This document shows, one piece after another, positions 47,876-56,699 of a stretch of 64,000 bases of DNA (its first letter is position 1; the number at the start of each line of letters is the position of its first letter). The position numbers were made by a program, and so were the translations under genes. The notes under the pieces were generated by a model. It saw only the letters and a program-made list of their open reading frames with translations. It was not told the origin of the DNA and did no database searches. The DNA is from Aeromonas veronii bv. veronii. Its GTDB lineage: Bacteria > Pseudomonadota > Gammaproteobacteria > Enterobacterales > Aeromonadaceae. The DNA is taken from positions 67,894 to 131,893 of the forward strand of contig NZ_CDDK01000025.1 of NCBI RefSeq assembly GCF_000820225.1, given 5' to 3'.

Positions 47876-48613
47876 TTACTGCGCGAAGTATTTGTCGAAG
47901 ATTTTCTGATAAGTGCCGTTGGCCTTGATCTCGGCCAGCCCCTTGTTCAGCTGGGTCAGCAGCTCCTGATTGCCCTTGGCGACCGCGATGCCAAAGCCGG
48001 TACCGAAGTACTTGGCATCGGTCACTGGCGTACCCACCACCGCATACTCCTTGTGCTGCTTCAGCCAGTCGGCAGCAACGGCGGTATCGGCAAAGACACC
48101 GTCGGTACGGCCATTCATCATGTCGAGGAAGGCGCTCTGGTAGCTGGCGTACGGCACGGTCAGCAGACCCTTGCTCACCCAGTTATCCACCAGATAGGAC
48201 TGGTGAGAGGTACCGTTCTGCACACCGACTGTCTTGTCGACCATCTCTTCCGGCCCCTTGAAGGCCCCTTTCTTGGCGACGAATACTGCCGAGTTCTCGT
48301 AGTAGATATCGGAGAAATCGACCTGCGCGGCCCGCTCCGGCGTCACGTCCATGGCGGCGATGGCGGCATCGTAGCGACGGAATTTGAGGCTGGGGATCAG
48401 GCTGTCAAAGGCCTGGTTGTGGAAGCTGCACTCCAGCTTGGCCTGCTCGCAGATGGCGCGCGCCAGATCGATGTCAAAACCCTGAAACTCGTTCTTGTCA
48501 TCCAGGTATTCGAACGGTGCGTAGGTGGCCTCGGTGGCGAACTTGATCTCTTTGGCCATGACGGAGGTACTCAACAGGCCCATGGCAGCAACCAACAACA
48601 GACTCTTTTTCAT
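47876..48613 (-). CDS. artI: Arginine-binding periplasmic protein ArtI
   Basis: A 245-residue exported solute-binding protein. Signal peptide MKKSLLLVAAMGLLSTSVMA, then the amino-acid-binding fold: FATEATYAPFEYLD, FQGFDIDLARAICEQ, DAAIAAMDVTPERA. It delivers arginine (possibly other basic amino acids) to ArtQM. Confidence 0.92.
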   Translation of the reverse strand: MKKSLLLVAAMGLLSTSVMAKEIKFATEATYAPFEYLDDKNEFQGFDIDLARAICEQAKLECSFHNQAFDSLIPSLKFRRYDAAIAAMDVTPERAAQVDFSDIYYENSAVFVAKKGAFKGPEEMVDKTVGVQNGTSHQSYLVDNWVSKGLLTVPYASYQSAFLDMMNGRTDGVFADTAVAADWLKQHKEYAVVGTPVTDAKYFGTGFGIAVAKGNQELLTQLNKGLAEIKANGTYQKIFDKYFAQ

Positions 48614-48637
48614 GACAGCTTCCTTATCGATTCAATA

Positions 48638-49378
48638 TCAATGCATCAAGAATTCGGCAAACCGGCTGGTTTGCGGGGATTGGAAAATGGCAGCGGTGCC
48701 GGATTCGATGATCCGCCCCTTCTCCAGATAAATCACCTGACTGGCCACCTTGCGGGCAAAGTCGACCTCGTGGGTCACCACCACCTGGGTAATGCCGGTC
48801 TGGCTCAGGTTGCGGATGATCTCGGCCACCTCCTTGGTGATCTCGGGATCGAGGGCAGCAGTCGGCTCGTCAAACAGCAGCACTTCCGGGTCCATCATCA
48901 GGGTACGGGCAATGGCCACCCGCTGCTGCTGGCCGCCGGAGAGACGGGCAGGCCAGGCATCGCGCTTGTCGGCCAGTTGCAGCTGGGCCAGCAAGTAGGC
49001 CCCCTTCTCGATGGCGGCCTCCTTGCTCATGCCGAGCACCTTGACCGGCGCTTCAATCAGATTCTCCATCACAGTGAGATGTGGCCAGAGATTGTACTGC
49101 TGGAACACCATCCCCACCTTGCGGCGCAGCAGTTGGGACTGGCGGTTGAATTCGGCAGCAGAGAGGGAGCTTGGGAAAGAAAATTCACTTTCGCCAATCC
49201 GCAGAACACCCGCATCCGGGGTATCCAGCAGATTCATCATCCGTAGCAGGGAACTCTTGCCAGCACCGCTCGGGCCCAGCAACACCAAGGTTTCACCGGG
49301 AGATGTCCGAAAGCTGACCTGTTGCAGAACCGGCACCTTGTGCCAGGACTTCTCGATACCTATTAATTCAATACCCAT
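48638..49378 (-). CDS. artP: Arginine ABC transporter ATP-binding protein ArtP
   Basis: A 246-residue ABC ATPase. Walker A GPSGAGKSS near residue 37, signature LSGGQQQR, Walker B VLLFDEPTAALDPE. First gene of artPIQM. An ATG at 49378 is preferred to an in-frame TTG at 49387, since the latter lies inside the ARG box. Confidence 0.93.
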   Translation of the reverse strand: MGIELIGIEKSWHKVPVLQQVSFRTSPGETLVLLGPSGAGKSSLLRMMNLLDTPDAGVLRIGESEFSFPSSLSAAEFNRQSQLLRRKVGMVFQQYNLWPHLTVMENLIEAPVKVLGMSKEAAIEKGAYLLAQLQLADKRDAWPARLSGGQQQRVAIARTLMMDPEVLLFDEPTAALDPEITKEVAEIIRNLSQTGITQVVVTHEVDFARKVASQVIYLEKGRIIESGTAAIFQSPQTSRFAEFLMH

Positions 49379-49386
49379 ACAGCCCA

Positions 49387-49404
49387 ATTGAATAAGTTTT
49401 CAAA
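49387..49404. promoter_or_regulatory. ARG box upstream of artP
   Basis: ATTGAATAAGTTTTCAAA matches the ArgR consensus (TGAAT, A/T-rich centre, ATTCA) at most positions. A degenerate second box (about 49405-49422) adjoins it. Repression of arginine uptake by ArgR-arginine is the expected effect. Confidence 0.6.
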
Positions 49405-49449
49405 ATTTCATCCCGATTCTATCCCTAATAAAGGTTGATGCAAGCCATT

Positions 49450-49467
49450 TTTGAATCAATATGCAGA
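49450..49467. promoter_or_regulatory. ARG box upstream of argR
   Basis: TTTGAATCAATATGCAGA: TGAAT half perfect, ATGCA half with one mismatch. About 113 bases before the argR ATG, fitting autoregulation. A further TGAAT half-site lies at 49500-49504. Confidence 0.6.
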
Positions 49468-49579
49468 ACAAGCGCCGCTTCCTTGCAAAAAACGGCATAT
49501 GAATGCAAAATGGCACCGCTGTTCGTATCTGCCGCCTGTATCGCACAGGCCGCCACACCTCCTCATTCGTGAGACCAAG

Positions 49580-50050
49580 ATGAAACACAACGACAAGCAA
49601 GAAAAACTGGCCAAGGCCTTTAAAGCCTTGCTGAAAGAAGAGCGCTTTGGCTCCCAGGCAGAAATCGTCACCGCCCTGCAAGAGCTGGGCTTCGAGAACA
49701 TCAACCAGTCCAAGGTATCGCGCATGCTGAGCCGCTTCGGCGCCGTTCGCACTCGCAATGCCAAGATGGAGATGGTCTACTGCCTGCCGGTGGAACTGGG
49801 CGTGCCCACCACCTCCAGCCCGCTCAAGAATCTGGTACTGGACGTCGATCACAACGGCGCACTGGTGGTGATCCACACCAGCCCGGGTGCAGCCCAGCTG
49901 ATCGCCCGCCTGCTCGACTCCCTCGGCAAGGCAGAGGGGATCCTCGGCACCATCGCCGGTGATGACACTATCTTCATCACCCCGACCAGCGACACCGATA
50001 TCGAAGAGCTCTACCTCTCCGCCCTCGAGCTGTTCGAACAGACGCCGTAA
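49580..50050 (+). CDS. argR: Arginine repressor ArgR
   Basis: A 156-residue hexameric regulator with an N-terminal winged helix ([28 protein letters not shown] across 28-55) and a C-terminal arginine-binding domain ([29 protein letters not shown]). The start is the ATG at 49580. Divergent from artPIQM, whose promoter carries an ARG box. In E. coli argR neighbours mdh; here artPIQM lies between them. Confidence 0.96.
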   Translation: MKHNDKQEKLAKAFKALLKEERFGSQAEIVTALQELGFENINQSKVSRMLSRFGAVRTRNAKMEMVYCLPVELGVPTTSSPLKNLVLDVDHNGALVVIHTSPGAAQLIARLLDSLGKAEGILGTIAGDDTIFITPTSDTDIEELYLSALELFEQTP

Positions 50051-50086
50051 TGGCCTCCACCGCGTCATAGCGGTCACGCCAGAACG

Positions 50087-50114
50087 AAAAATCCCGGCCA
50101 AGGCCGGGATTTTT
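50087..50114. terminator. Bidirectional terminator between argR and the DyP gene
   Basis: AAAAATCCCGGCC and GGCCGGGATTTTT with a minimal loop; strong on both strands. Confidence 0.9.
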
Positions 50115-50140
50115 GTTTTCTCAGTCTTCGCCAGGCGGGC

Positions 50141-51046
50141 TTATTTGCCCTGCGCCATCAGAAAACCTTCCGATGGTGCGAAGAAAGCCGCGCCGGTCAC
50201 TGCCTTGGTGAAACGCAGCAGGTGGTCGAAGTGGCTGCCCTCCCCCTTGTACATGCTGGCCAGCATTGCGTTGAAGTGCTGCGGTGTGCGGCAGCAGGAG
50301 ATGAAGTAGAGCCCCTGCTCGGTCATGGTGCCCCAGGGCATGCTCTGGCGCAGGATCTCCATGGACTCTCCCTTCGGAGTCTTGAGATTGACCCGCTTGA
50401 TGTGGGCGGTCAGCGGCTTGGCAGCAGACTCATACTCGATGTTGTCGGGCTTGGTGCGACCGATAATGTCTTCCTGCTCTTTTTGCGCCAGCTTCTCCCA
50501 GTCACTCATGGCGTGGACCCAGCGCTGGACGTGAATGTAGGAGCCACCGGCAAACTCGCCATCGGCCAGCAACGCCACTTCGGCACGGTGCTCATCCTGC
50601 GGGTTCTCGGTGCCGTCGACGAAACCGGTCAGATCGCGGCAATCCAGATTGCGGAAACCGCGCACCTCTTCGGCCAGATCTACCAGTCCGGCCAGCAGTG
50701 CCATCACACGGTGACCGGCGTGGTGCAGCACATCCACCCGATCGGCGCGCAGCTGAATAAAGAGATCAAACGGGGTGTTGGGGGCTTCCTGACCGTTGGC
50801 GGATTGCGCCATAAAGCCGCGGAACTGGGGCGGACGGGCGGCAGGATAGAGACCATCCCAGGCATCGGCGCCAACGGCAACCAGACCGCTGAAACCGGCA
50901 TCGGGGAAATCGGCAGCCACCGCTTGCCACAGGGCGGGCAGTTTGGCCAGACGGCCGACCAGTTCGGCGGCGTCGCCGGTGCGATTGAACATCAGATAGA
51001 GGGCGTGCAGATTCGGCTCTGCGCAGATCCCGGCTTGGGCTTTCAT
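50141..51046 (-). CDS. DyP-type heme peroxidase
   Basis: A 301-residue dye-decolourising peroxidase. The family motif GFVDGTENP is at residues 141-149 and supplies the catalytic aspartate; the proximal heme histidine is expected in the IKRVN/HIKRV-like region after residue 215. There is no Tat or Sec signal, so it is probably cytosolic or in an encapsulin-like cargo class; no encapsulin gene is visible. It lies 103 bases past fbpC on the same strand, which may link it to iron or heme handling. Confidence 0.9.
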   Translation of the reverse strand: MKAQAGICAEPNLHALYLMFNRTGDAAELVGRLAKLPALWQAVAADFPDAGFSGLVAVGADAWDGLYPAARPPQFRGFMAQSANGQEAPNTPFDLFIQLRADRVDVLHHAGHRVMALLAGLVDLAEEVRGFRNLDCRDLTGFVDGTENPQDEHRAEVALLADGEFAGGSYIHVQRWVHAMSDWEKLAQKEQEDIIGRTKPDNIEYESAAKPLTAHIKRVNLKTPKGESMEILRQSMPWGTMTEQGLYFISCCRTPQHFNAMLASMYKGEGSHFDHLLRFTKAVTGAAFFAPSEGFLMAQGK

Positions 51047-51149
51047 ATATCTCTCCCCTGAGTAGGCGTTAGCGTTACGGGCTATTTGCGTTGCGCGATT
51101 ATAAACCAGAGTGGATCCAGTTCTTTGATTTCACGACGATATCACGCGT

Positions 51150-52184
51150 TCAGGGCAAAGGGTCAAACAACACCAATCCATGGGGAGCGACCTTGATCCG
51201 TGCCCGCATCCCATCAAGGGGCTCGCCAATGCTCGCCTCCAGCTGCAGATCGCCACACTCGAACAGCACCCGGCAGTGGTGGCCGAGGAACTGCTGCTCC
51301 ACCACCTTGAGCTCGCCATCTGCGGCGCTCTCCAGCAGCAGTTGCTGGGGTCTGAGCATCAGCTGCAACTGCTCACCCACCGCGCGGCCATGAGGCTCGC
51401 TGCCACAAATGACCCCGAGCGCCGTCTGTACGCAGTGGCTGTCCACCACCTCGGCAGCCAGATAGTTGACCCCGCCGAGAAACTCCGCCACGAAGCGGTT
51501 TTGCGGGCGGCGATAGAGCTGCTCAGGCTGGCCCACCTGCTCGATGTGACCGGCGCGAAACAGCGCCAGCCGATCGGCGAAGGCGAACGCCTCCTCCTTG
51601 CTGTGGCTGACGAAGATGGCGCCGATCCCCTGCTGCTTGAGCAGGGCGCGGATCTCGAGGATCAACTTCATCCGCACCTGGGTGTCGATGTTGGAGAAGG
51701 GCTCATCCAGCAGCATCAGCCGCGGCTTGCACACCAGCGCCCGGGCGATGGCTACCCGCTGCTGCTGACCACCGGAGAGCTGGTGCGGATAGCGATCCCC
51801 CAGCCCCTGCAGATTGACCAGCGCCAACGCCTCATCCACCTGCTGCTGGCGGACGCGGCGGTCGAGTTTGGTCAGACCGAAGCCAACATTGTCGGCCACC
51901 GTCAGGTGGGGGAAGAGGGCGTAATCCTGAAAGATCATCCCGATGTTGCGCGCCTCGGGCGGCACGCTGGCACCCGGCCCGTCGAGCAGGGTATCGCCGA
52001 GGCGAATCGAGCCCTCTGCCAGCGGCAGCAGCCCGGCGATGGCCTTGAGCAGCGTGGTTTTGCCGCAGCCACTGGCTCCCAGCAGGCAGACGATCTCGTT
52101 GTCTGCCACCGTCAGGGAGAGCTGCTCCAGCACATTGCGGCCGTTGTAACGGCAGCTGACATTTTCAACCTGCAAACAGGACAA
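51150..52184 (-). CDS. fbpC: Ferric iron ABC transporter ATP-binding protein
   Basis: A 344-residue ABC ATPase of the FbpC/AfuC type: Walker A GASGCGKTT, signature LSGGQQQR, Walker B LMLLDEPFSNID, and a C-terminal regulatory domain that in FbpC senses iron. I place the start at a TTG (52184) because GAGAGGAAG lies 6 bases before it and the family begins with the CLQVENVS-type strand; an ATG-initiated frame extends 48 bases upstream without homology. Third gene of fbpABC. Confidence 0.9.
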   Translation of the reverse strand: MSCLQVENVSCRYNGRNVLEQLSLTVADNEIVCLLGASGCGKTTLLKAIAGLLPLAEGSIRLGDTLLDGPGASVPPEARNIGMIFQDYALFPHLTVADNVGFGLTKLDRRVRQQQVDEALALVNLQGLGDRYPHQLSGGQQQRVAIARALVCKPRLMLLDEPFSNIDTQVRMKLILEIRALLKQQGIGAIFVSHSKEEAFAFADRLALFRAGHIEQVGQPEQLYRRPQNRFVAEFLGGVNYLAAEVVDSHCVQTALGVICGSEPHGRAVGEQLQLMLRPQQLLLESAADGELKVVEQQFLGHHCRVLFECGDLQLEASIGEPLDGMRARIKVAPHGLVLFDPLP

Positions 52185-52265
52185 GGCTGACTTCCTCTCG
52201 TTTCTGGCGGCGCGCTGCCTTGGGTTCAGCACACCGCATGCAATTTCATTGACCGACGCGGCGAC

Positions 52266-53891
52266 TCAGTGGCCCGGACTGTCCAGAGTGCGGTTGACCC
52301 AGATCAGCGGCAACAGCCCCACCAGCACAATGACGATAGCCCCCAGCGCGCCGCGCTCCAGCATCTCGTCCGAGACAAACTGATAGACGTGGGTCGCCAG
52401 AGTATCGAAGTTGAACGGCCGCAGCAGCAGAGCGGCGGGCAGCTCCTTCATGGATTCGATGAATACCAGCATGGCACCGGCAAACAGACCACGGCGCACC
52501 AGCGGCAGATGGACCCGGCGCAGCATGCCGCCATCCCCCTGCCCCAAGGAGCGGGCTGCCATGTCGAGACTGGGGGAGATCTTGCCCATGCTGCTCTCCA
52601 CCGAGCCGATGGCGATGGCCACGAAGCGCACCAAATAGCCGAACACGATGGCGGTAATGGTGCCGGTCAGCAGCAAGCCCGGCCCCTGACGCCCGAGCCA
52701 CTCGGCCAGATCGTTGATGGCAAAGTCGAGGGCGGTGAGCGGCACCAGCACCCCGATGGCGAGCACGGTGCCCGGCATGGCGTAACCCATGGCGGCGATG
52801 CGCAGGGGCAACAGACTCTTTATACCGCCATCGAGGCGGCGGAAGAAGCCGAGCAGCAGGGCGATGCCCATCGCCAGCAGGGCGGTCAACGCCGAGATGA
52901 GCAAACTGTTACCGGCAAAACGAACGAACTCCGGTGTCCACGACAACTCGAAGTAGCGCACCCCGTAATCGAGCAGGATGACAAACGGCAGGCCGAAACC
53001 GGCCAGCACCAGCCCCCAGCACCAGAGACCGGCCAGAGCGCGACTCATCCCCTTGAGCGGATAGCGCAGCGGCTGCTCATGGCCCATCGACTTCTGGAAC
53101 ACCTGCTGCCGACTGCGCGAGCGGCGCTCCAGCGCGATCAGCAGCACCACAGCCAGCAGCATCAGGCAGGAGAGTTTGGCCGCGGTGGCTAGACTGCCGT
53201 AGCCGAGCCAAGTGTCGTAGACCGCCGTGGTCAGGGTGTTGATGGCAAAGAAGTGGACGGTGGCGAAATCGGCCAACGTCTCCATCGCCACCAGCGACAC
53301 CGCCACCATGATGGCCGGGCGCGCCAGCGGCAGACTGAGGCGGCGAAAGCTCTGCCACGGGGTACAGCCGAGCAGGCGGCTGGAATGAATGAGGCTGACT
53401 GACTGCTCCAGAAAGGAGGCGCGGGTCAGCAAATAGACATAGGGGAACAGCACCAGTGCCAGCACCCAGGCTGCGCCGCCAAGGGAGCGAATGGCAGGAA
53501 ACCAGTAATCGGCCGGACTGTTCCAGCCAAAGAGTGTTCGCAACCCGGCTTGTAGCGGGCCAGAGTAGTCGAGCAGGTCGGTATAGACGTAGGCGACGAT
53601 ATAGGAGGGCATGGCCATTGGCAGCATCAAAGCCCACTGCAGGGCGCGCCGCCCCGGTACCTGACACATGGCCACCAGCCAGGCGGTAGGCACGCCAAAC
53701 AGCAGGCTGAGCAGCACCACGCCGACCACCAGCCCCAGGGTATTGCCCAAATAATCGAGCAACACGGTATCGGCGAGGTGGCGAAAGAGATCTCCCTCAG
53801 CCGAGAAGGCAGAGAAAAGCAGGGCTATAACCGGTAAACCCAGCAGCAGGGCGATGGCCCAGCTGCCGGTCATCCATCCAAAATTTTTCAT
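52266..53891 (-). CDS. fbpB: Ferric iron ABC transporter permease
   Basis: A 541-residue inner-membrane permease with two fused six-helix modules, each with an EAA-type loop (SSRLLGCTPWQSFRRLSLPLARP and MAARSLGQGDGGMLRRVHLPLVRR, each just over 20 residues as read here in part). This fused architecture is typical of FbpB/SfuB. Follows fbpA by 39 bases. Confidence 0.92.
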   Translation of the reverse strand: MKNFGWMTGSWAIALLLGLPVIALLFSAFSAEGDLFRHLADTVLLDYLGNTLGLVVGVVLLSLLFGVPTAWLVAMCQVPGRRALQWALMLPMAMPSYIVAYVYTDLLDYSGPLQAGLRTLFGWNSPADYWFPAIRSLGGAAWVLALVLFPYVYLLTRASFLEQSVSLIHSSRLLGCTPWQSFRRLSLPLARPAIMVAVSLVAMETLADFATVHFFAINTLTTAVYDTWLGYGSLATAAKLSCLMLLAVVLLIALERRSRSRQQVFQKSMGHEQPLRYPLKGMSRALAGLWCWGLVLAGFGLPFVILLDYGVRYFELSWTPEFVRFAGNSLLISALTALLAMGIALLLGFFRRLDGGIKSLLPLRIAAMGYAMPGTVLAIGVLVPLTALDFAINDLAEWLGRQGPGLLLTGTITAIVFGYLVRFVAIAIGSVESSMGKISPSLDMAARSLGQGDGGMLRRVHLPLVRRGLFAGAMLVFIESMKELPAALLLRPFNFDTLATHVYQFVSDEMLERGALGAIVIVLVGLLPLIWVNRTLDSPGH

Positions 53892-53930
53892 GAGACCACA
53901 GATGTTGATGGGGCCGTTGGCCCCATCTGA

Positions 53931-54941
53931 TTACAAGTCGAACTTCACTTCATCCAGCAACTGCAAGGCGTCCTTGCGGTGCTTGGCGTAATCGCTGACC
54001 GGTAGTGCGTCAGACTTGAAACTGCCCCAGGACTTGACCATGGCGGAAGGCTCGACTCCGGCCTTGACCGGATATTCGGCGTTCACGTCCGCATACATGT
54101 GCTGGGCGGTGTCACCAGCCAGAAACTCCATCAGCTTCTGGGCCTCAGCCTTGTTCTTGGCATATTTGGTCATGGCCACGCCGCTCACGTTGACGTGGGC
54201 ACCGCGGTCAGCCTGGTTCGGGAAGTTGATATAGACCGCATCCGCCCAGGACTTCTGCGCCGGATCTTTCAACATGGCGCCCAGATAGTAGCTGTTGCCG
54301 AGTGACACGTCACAGATACCATCCTTGATCGCCTTGACCTGATCCCGGTCGTTGCCCTGCGGCTTGCGCGCCAGGTTGGCCTTGACCCCTTCCAGCCAGG
54401 TTTTGGTCTCGGCCATGCCGTGATGGGCAATCATGGAGGAGACCAGCGCCACATTGTACTCATGCTTGCCGCTACGGGTGCAGATTTTCCCTTTGAATTC
54501 CGGTTTGGCCAGATCTTCGTAACTGATGGTCTCGAGCTTGCCTAGGCGATCCTTGCTGGAGTAGATGGCGCGAACCCGGGTGGTCAGGGCGAACCAGCGA
54601 TTCTCCGGATCACGATAGATGGTGGGGATGTTCTCCTGCAGGATCTTGCTATCCACCGGCTGCACCAGCCCCTTGTCCACCAGATCGGTCAGACGGCTGA
54701 TATCGACGGTCAGCATCAGGTCGGCCGGAGAGAGCTTGCCTTCCCGCTCCAGACGCTCGTTCAACCCCTCTTTGGCGAACACCACGTTCACCTTGATGCC
54801 AGATTCCTTCTCGAACTGCTGGATGATGGGCTTGATCAGCTCATCCTGCCGGTTGGAGTAGACATTCACTTCTCCGGCCGCCAATGCCGACTGAGCTGCC
54901 AACGCAGAGAAAGCCAGTGCCAACATCTTCATTTTCATCAT
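53931..54941 (-). CDS. fbpA: Ferric iron-binding periplasmic protein
   Basis: A 336-residue exported protein: signal peptide ending QSALA, then EVNVYSNRQDELIKP. The adjacent iron-coordinating tyrosines Y218 and Y219 (GNSYYLG) identify a bacterial transferrin-type ferric binding protein. AAGGA precedes the first of two adjacent ATGs. A moderate Fur-box-like sequence is centred about 36 bases upstream. Confidence 0.94.
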   Translation of the reverse strand: MMKMKMLALAFSALAAQSALAAGEVNVYSNRQDELIKPIIQQFEKESGIKVNVVFAKEGLNERLEREGKLSPADLMLTVDISRLTDLVDKGLVQPVDSKILQENIPTIYRDPENRWFALTTRVRAIYSSKDRLGKLETISYEDLAKPEFKGKICTRSGKHEYNVALVSSMIAHHGMAETKTWLEGVKANLARKPQGNDRDQVKAIKDGICDVSLGNSYYLGAMLKDPAQKSWADAVYINFPNQADRGAHVNVSGVAMTKYAKNKAEAQKLMEFLAGDTAQHMYADVNAEYPVKAGVEPSAMVKSWGSFKSDALPVSDYAKHRKDALQLLDEVKFDL

Positions 54942-54967
54942 CCATTCCTTGATTAGCTATACAGAGT

Positions 54968-54986
54968 GATAACGATTTCCGTTTGC
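54968..54986. promoter_or_regulatory. Fur-box-like site upstream of fbpA
   Basis: GATAACGATTTCCGTTTGC agrees with the 19-base Fur consensus at 12 positions, including GATAA and GAT. Correct place for iron repression of fbpABC; moderate match only. Confidence 0.5.
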
Positions 54987-55064
54987 ATTCTGCATACATC
55001 TTATAAGCGGATCAAGAAAGCTCGCCGTCGCCACATCACATATTTAATCGCCCATAAATGAAAA

Positions 55065-55090
55065 GGGCCGGATGGAATCCCATTCGGCCT
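55065..55090 (-). terminator. glnK terminator
   Basis: GGCCGGATGG pairs with CCATTCGGCC (one G-T) around AATC; on the minus strand a CTTTTC stretch follows. About 107 bases after the glnK stop. Confidence 0.65.
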
Positions 55091-55196
55091 CTTCTGAGCA
55101 AAACGTTATGTTGATCAGGCTTCAATAAGCGCTCACTCCATCTGGATTCCCCGAGATCGGGAGGTCAACAGATCTGTACGTCACGGATGCGGTTCA

Positions 55197-55535
55197 TCAC
55201 AGCGCCTCGTCGTCACTCTCGCCGGTGCGGATGCGCACCGCTTGCAGCAAGTCGTAGACAAAAATCTTGCCGTCGCCGATCTTGCCGGTATAGGCCGCCT
55301 TGCAGATCGCCTCGATCACCCCTTCCACGTTATCATCGGCGGTAGCAATCTCCAGCTTCACCTTGGGCAGGAAGTCGACCTGATATTCGGCTCCCCGGTA
55401 TAATTCGGTGTGTCCCTTCTGGCGGCCAAATCCCTTGACCTCGGACACGGTCAGCCCTTCCACCCCCAGGTTGGCAATAGCCTCGCGGACATCGTCCAAC
55501 TTGAACGGTTTGATAATCGCACTAATCAGCTTCAT
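55197..55535 (-). CDS. glnK: Nitrogen regulatory protein P-II 2 (GlnK-like)
   Basis: A 112-residue PII protein with Y51 in YRGAEYQVDF and [14 protein letters not shown]. It differs from GlnB (9462-9800) mainly in the C-terminal half. GlnK normally controls the AmtB ammonium channel encoded right after it; here no amtB follows, only a terminator and fbpABC. A sigma-54-like promoter upstream supports nitrogen-limited expression. Confidence 0.85.
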   Translation of the reverse strand: MKLISAIIKPFKLDDVREAIANLGVEGLTVSEVKGFGRQKGHTELYRGAEYQVDFLPKVKLEIATADDNVEGVIEAICKAAYTGKIGDGKIFVYDLLQAVRIRTGESDDEAL

Positions 55536-55573
55536 CTGGTTGCTCCCAATCCATGGTGTGTCATAAATCGGGT

Positions 55574-55590
55574 TTCAATTCTTATGCCAA
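55574..55590 (-). promoter_or_regulatory. Sigma-54-like promoter of glnK
   Basis: TTGGCAT-AAGAA-TTGAA on the minus strand: the -24 TGGCA element is perfect and the spacing is right; the -12 element has GA instead of GC. It lies about 40 bases before the glnK ATG. No NtrC site was resolved. Confidence 0.5.
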
Positions 55591-55736
55591 GTATTTTTAT
55601 TGTTTTATTTCATACAGATAGAGTTTAATGCCTACGCCATTCGCCAGGCACATCCCCATAACCGGCCAGCACGCCCCATAATGAGGCACCATGCTGCAGC
55701 GGTCAGCGGGTATGCACCAAACAAGAGCAAAACAGC

Positions 55737-56153
55737 ATGTTAGTTATCTCCAACAGCGTCACGATTCCCTGGCATGAGCTGCAATTTCAGACCATGCGGG
55801 CACAGGGCAACGGTGGACAGCACGTCAACAAGACCGACTCCGCCGTCTGGTTGCGCTTCGATTACCGCAACTCTCCCAGCCTGACGCCCCTCTACAAGGA
55901 GGGTCTCGACAAGCTGAGCGACAGCCGGGTACACGATGGCTTTATCCTGATCCGGGTCGAGAGCCATCGCAGCCAGGACATGAACCGCAAGGAGGCGATG
56001 AGCCGTCTGGTGGAGTTGCTGAAGAAAGCAGCCTGGCGCCCCAAGGCTCGTCATGCCACCAAGCCGACCCGCAGCTCCCAGCGCAAACGGGTTGATACCA
56101 AAAAGCGCAAGGGTGATATCAAGTCCGCCCGCGGCAAGCCGGTGCTGGACTGA
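55737..56153 (+). CDS. arfB: Alternative ribosome-rescue factor ArfB (YaeJ)
   Basis: A 138-residue class I release-factor-like hydrolase that frees stalled ribosomes lacking a stop codon. The catalytic GGQ is at residues 26-28 in RAQGNGGQHVNKTDS, and the C-terminal tail is strongly basic (SSQRKRVDTKKRKGD), as needed to enter the mRNA channel. Followed 30 bases later by ogt. Confidence 0.95.
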   Translation: MLVISNSVTIPWHELQFQTMRAQGNGGQHVNKTDSAVWLRFDYRNSPSLTPLYKEGLDKLSDSRVHDGFILIRVESHRSQDMNRKEAMSRLVELLKKAAWRPKARHATKPTRSSQRKRVDTKKRKGDIKSARGKPVLD

Positions 56154-56183
56154 GCCCCCCCAGCCTCCAAAGGATGTCAGCCG

Positions 56184-56675
56184 ATGAGATACAGTTTTTG
56201 CGACAGCGCCCGCGGCCCCCTGCTGGTCGCCATCGATCAGGATGGCCTGCGCCACGTGGAGTTCATGCACGGGGAGCGCCCCGTCATGCCGCAAACTGAC
56301 TGGCAACGGGATGACAAGGCGCTGGCGCCCTATCTTGCCCAGTTCACCGCCTATTTCGCCGGAAAGTTGCAGCAGTTCGATCTGCCCATGGCAGCGAAGG
56401 GCACTCCGTTTCAGCAAACGGTATGGAACGCTTTGTGTGATATCCCCTATGGCGAGACCGTGAGCTATCTCGAGATTGCCCAGGCTATCGGCAACCCCAA
56501 GGCGGTACGGGCGGTGGGCGCTGCCAATGGGCGCAATCCGCTGAGCATCATAGTACCCTGCCATCGGGTGATCGGACGCAGCGGCGATCTGACCGGCTAT
56601 GCTGGCGGCATTCCCATCAAGCGCTGGTTGCTGGCTCTGGAACAGACTGGCACAACATTCGAGCTGGCCCCATGA
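56184..56675 (+). CDS. ogt: Methylated-DNA--protein-cysteine methyltransferase
   Basis: Suicide DNA repair protein removing O6-alkyl groups from guanine. The 163-residue protein has the acceptor cysteine C126 in IIVPCHRVIG, the arginine-finger region AVRAVGAANGRNP, and an N-terminal ribonuclease-like domain. Probably co-transcribed with arfB. Confidence 0.94.
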   Translation: MRYSFCDSARGPLLVAIDQDGLRHVEFMHGERPVMPQTDWQRDDKALAPYLAQFTAYFAGKLQQFDLPMAAKGTPFQQTVWNALCDIPYGETVSYLEIAQAIGNPKAVRAVGAANGRNPLSIIVPCHRVIGRSGDLTGYAGGIPIKRWLLALEQTGTTFELAP

Positions 56676-56699
56676 GACGATGAGCGCCTTGGAGAGGGC

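Noticed and set aside
55160..55199. Ten-codon ORF overlapping the glnK stop as an amtB remnant
   Set aside because: The peptide MNRIRDVQIC does not resemble AmtB and nothing similar follows before the terminator.
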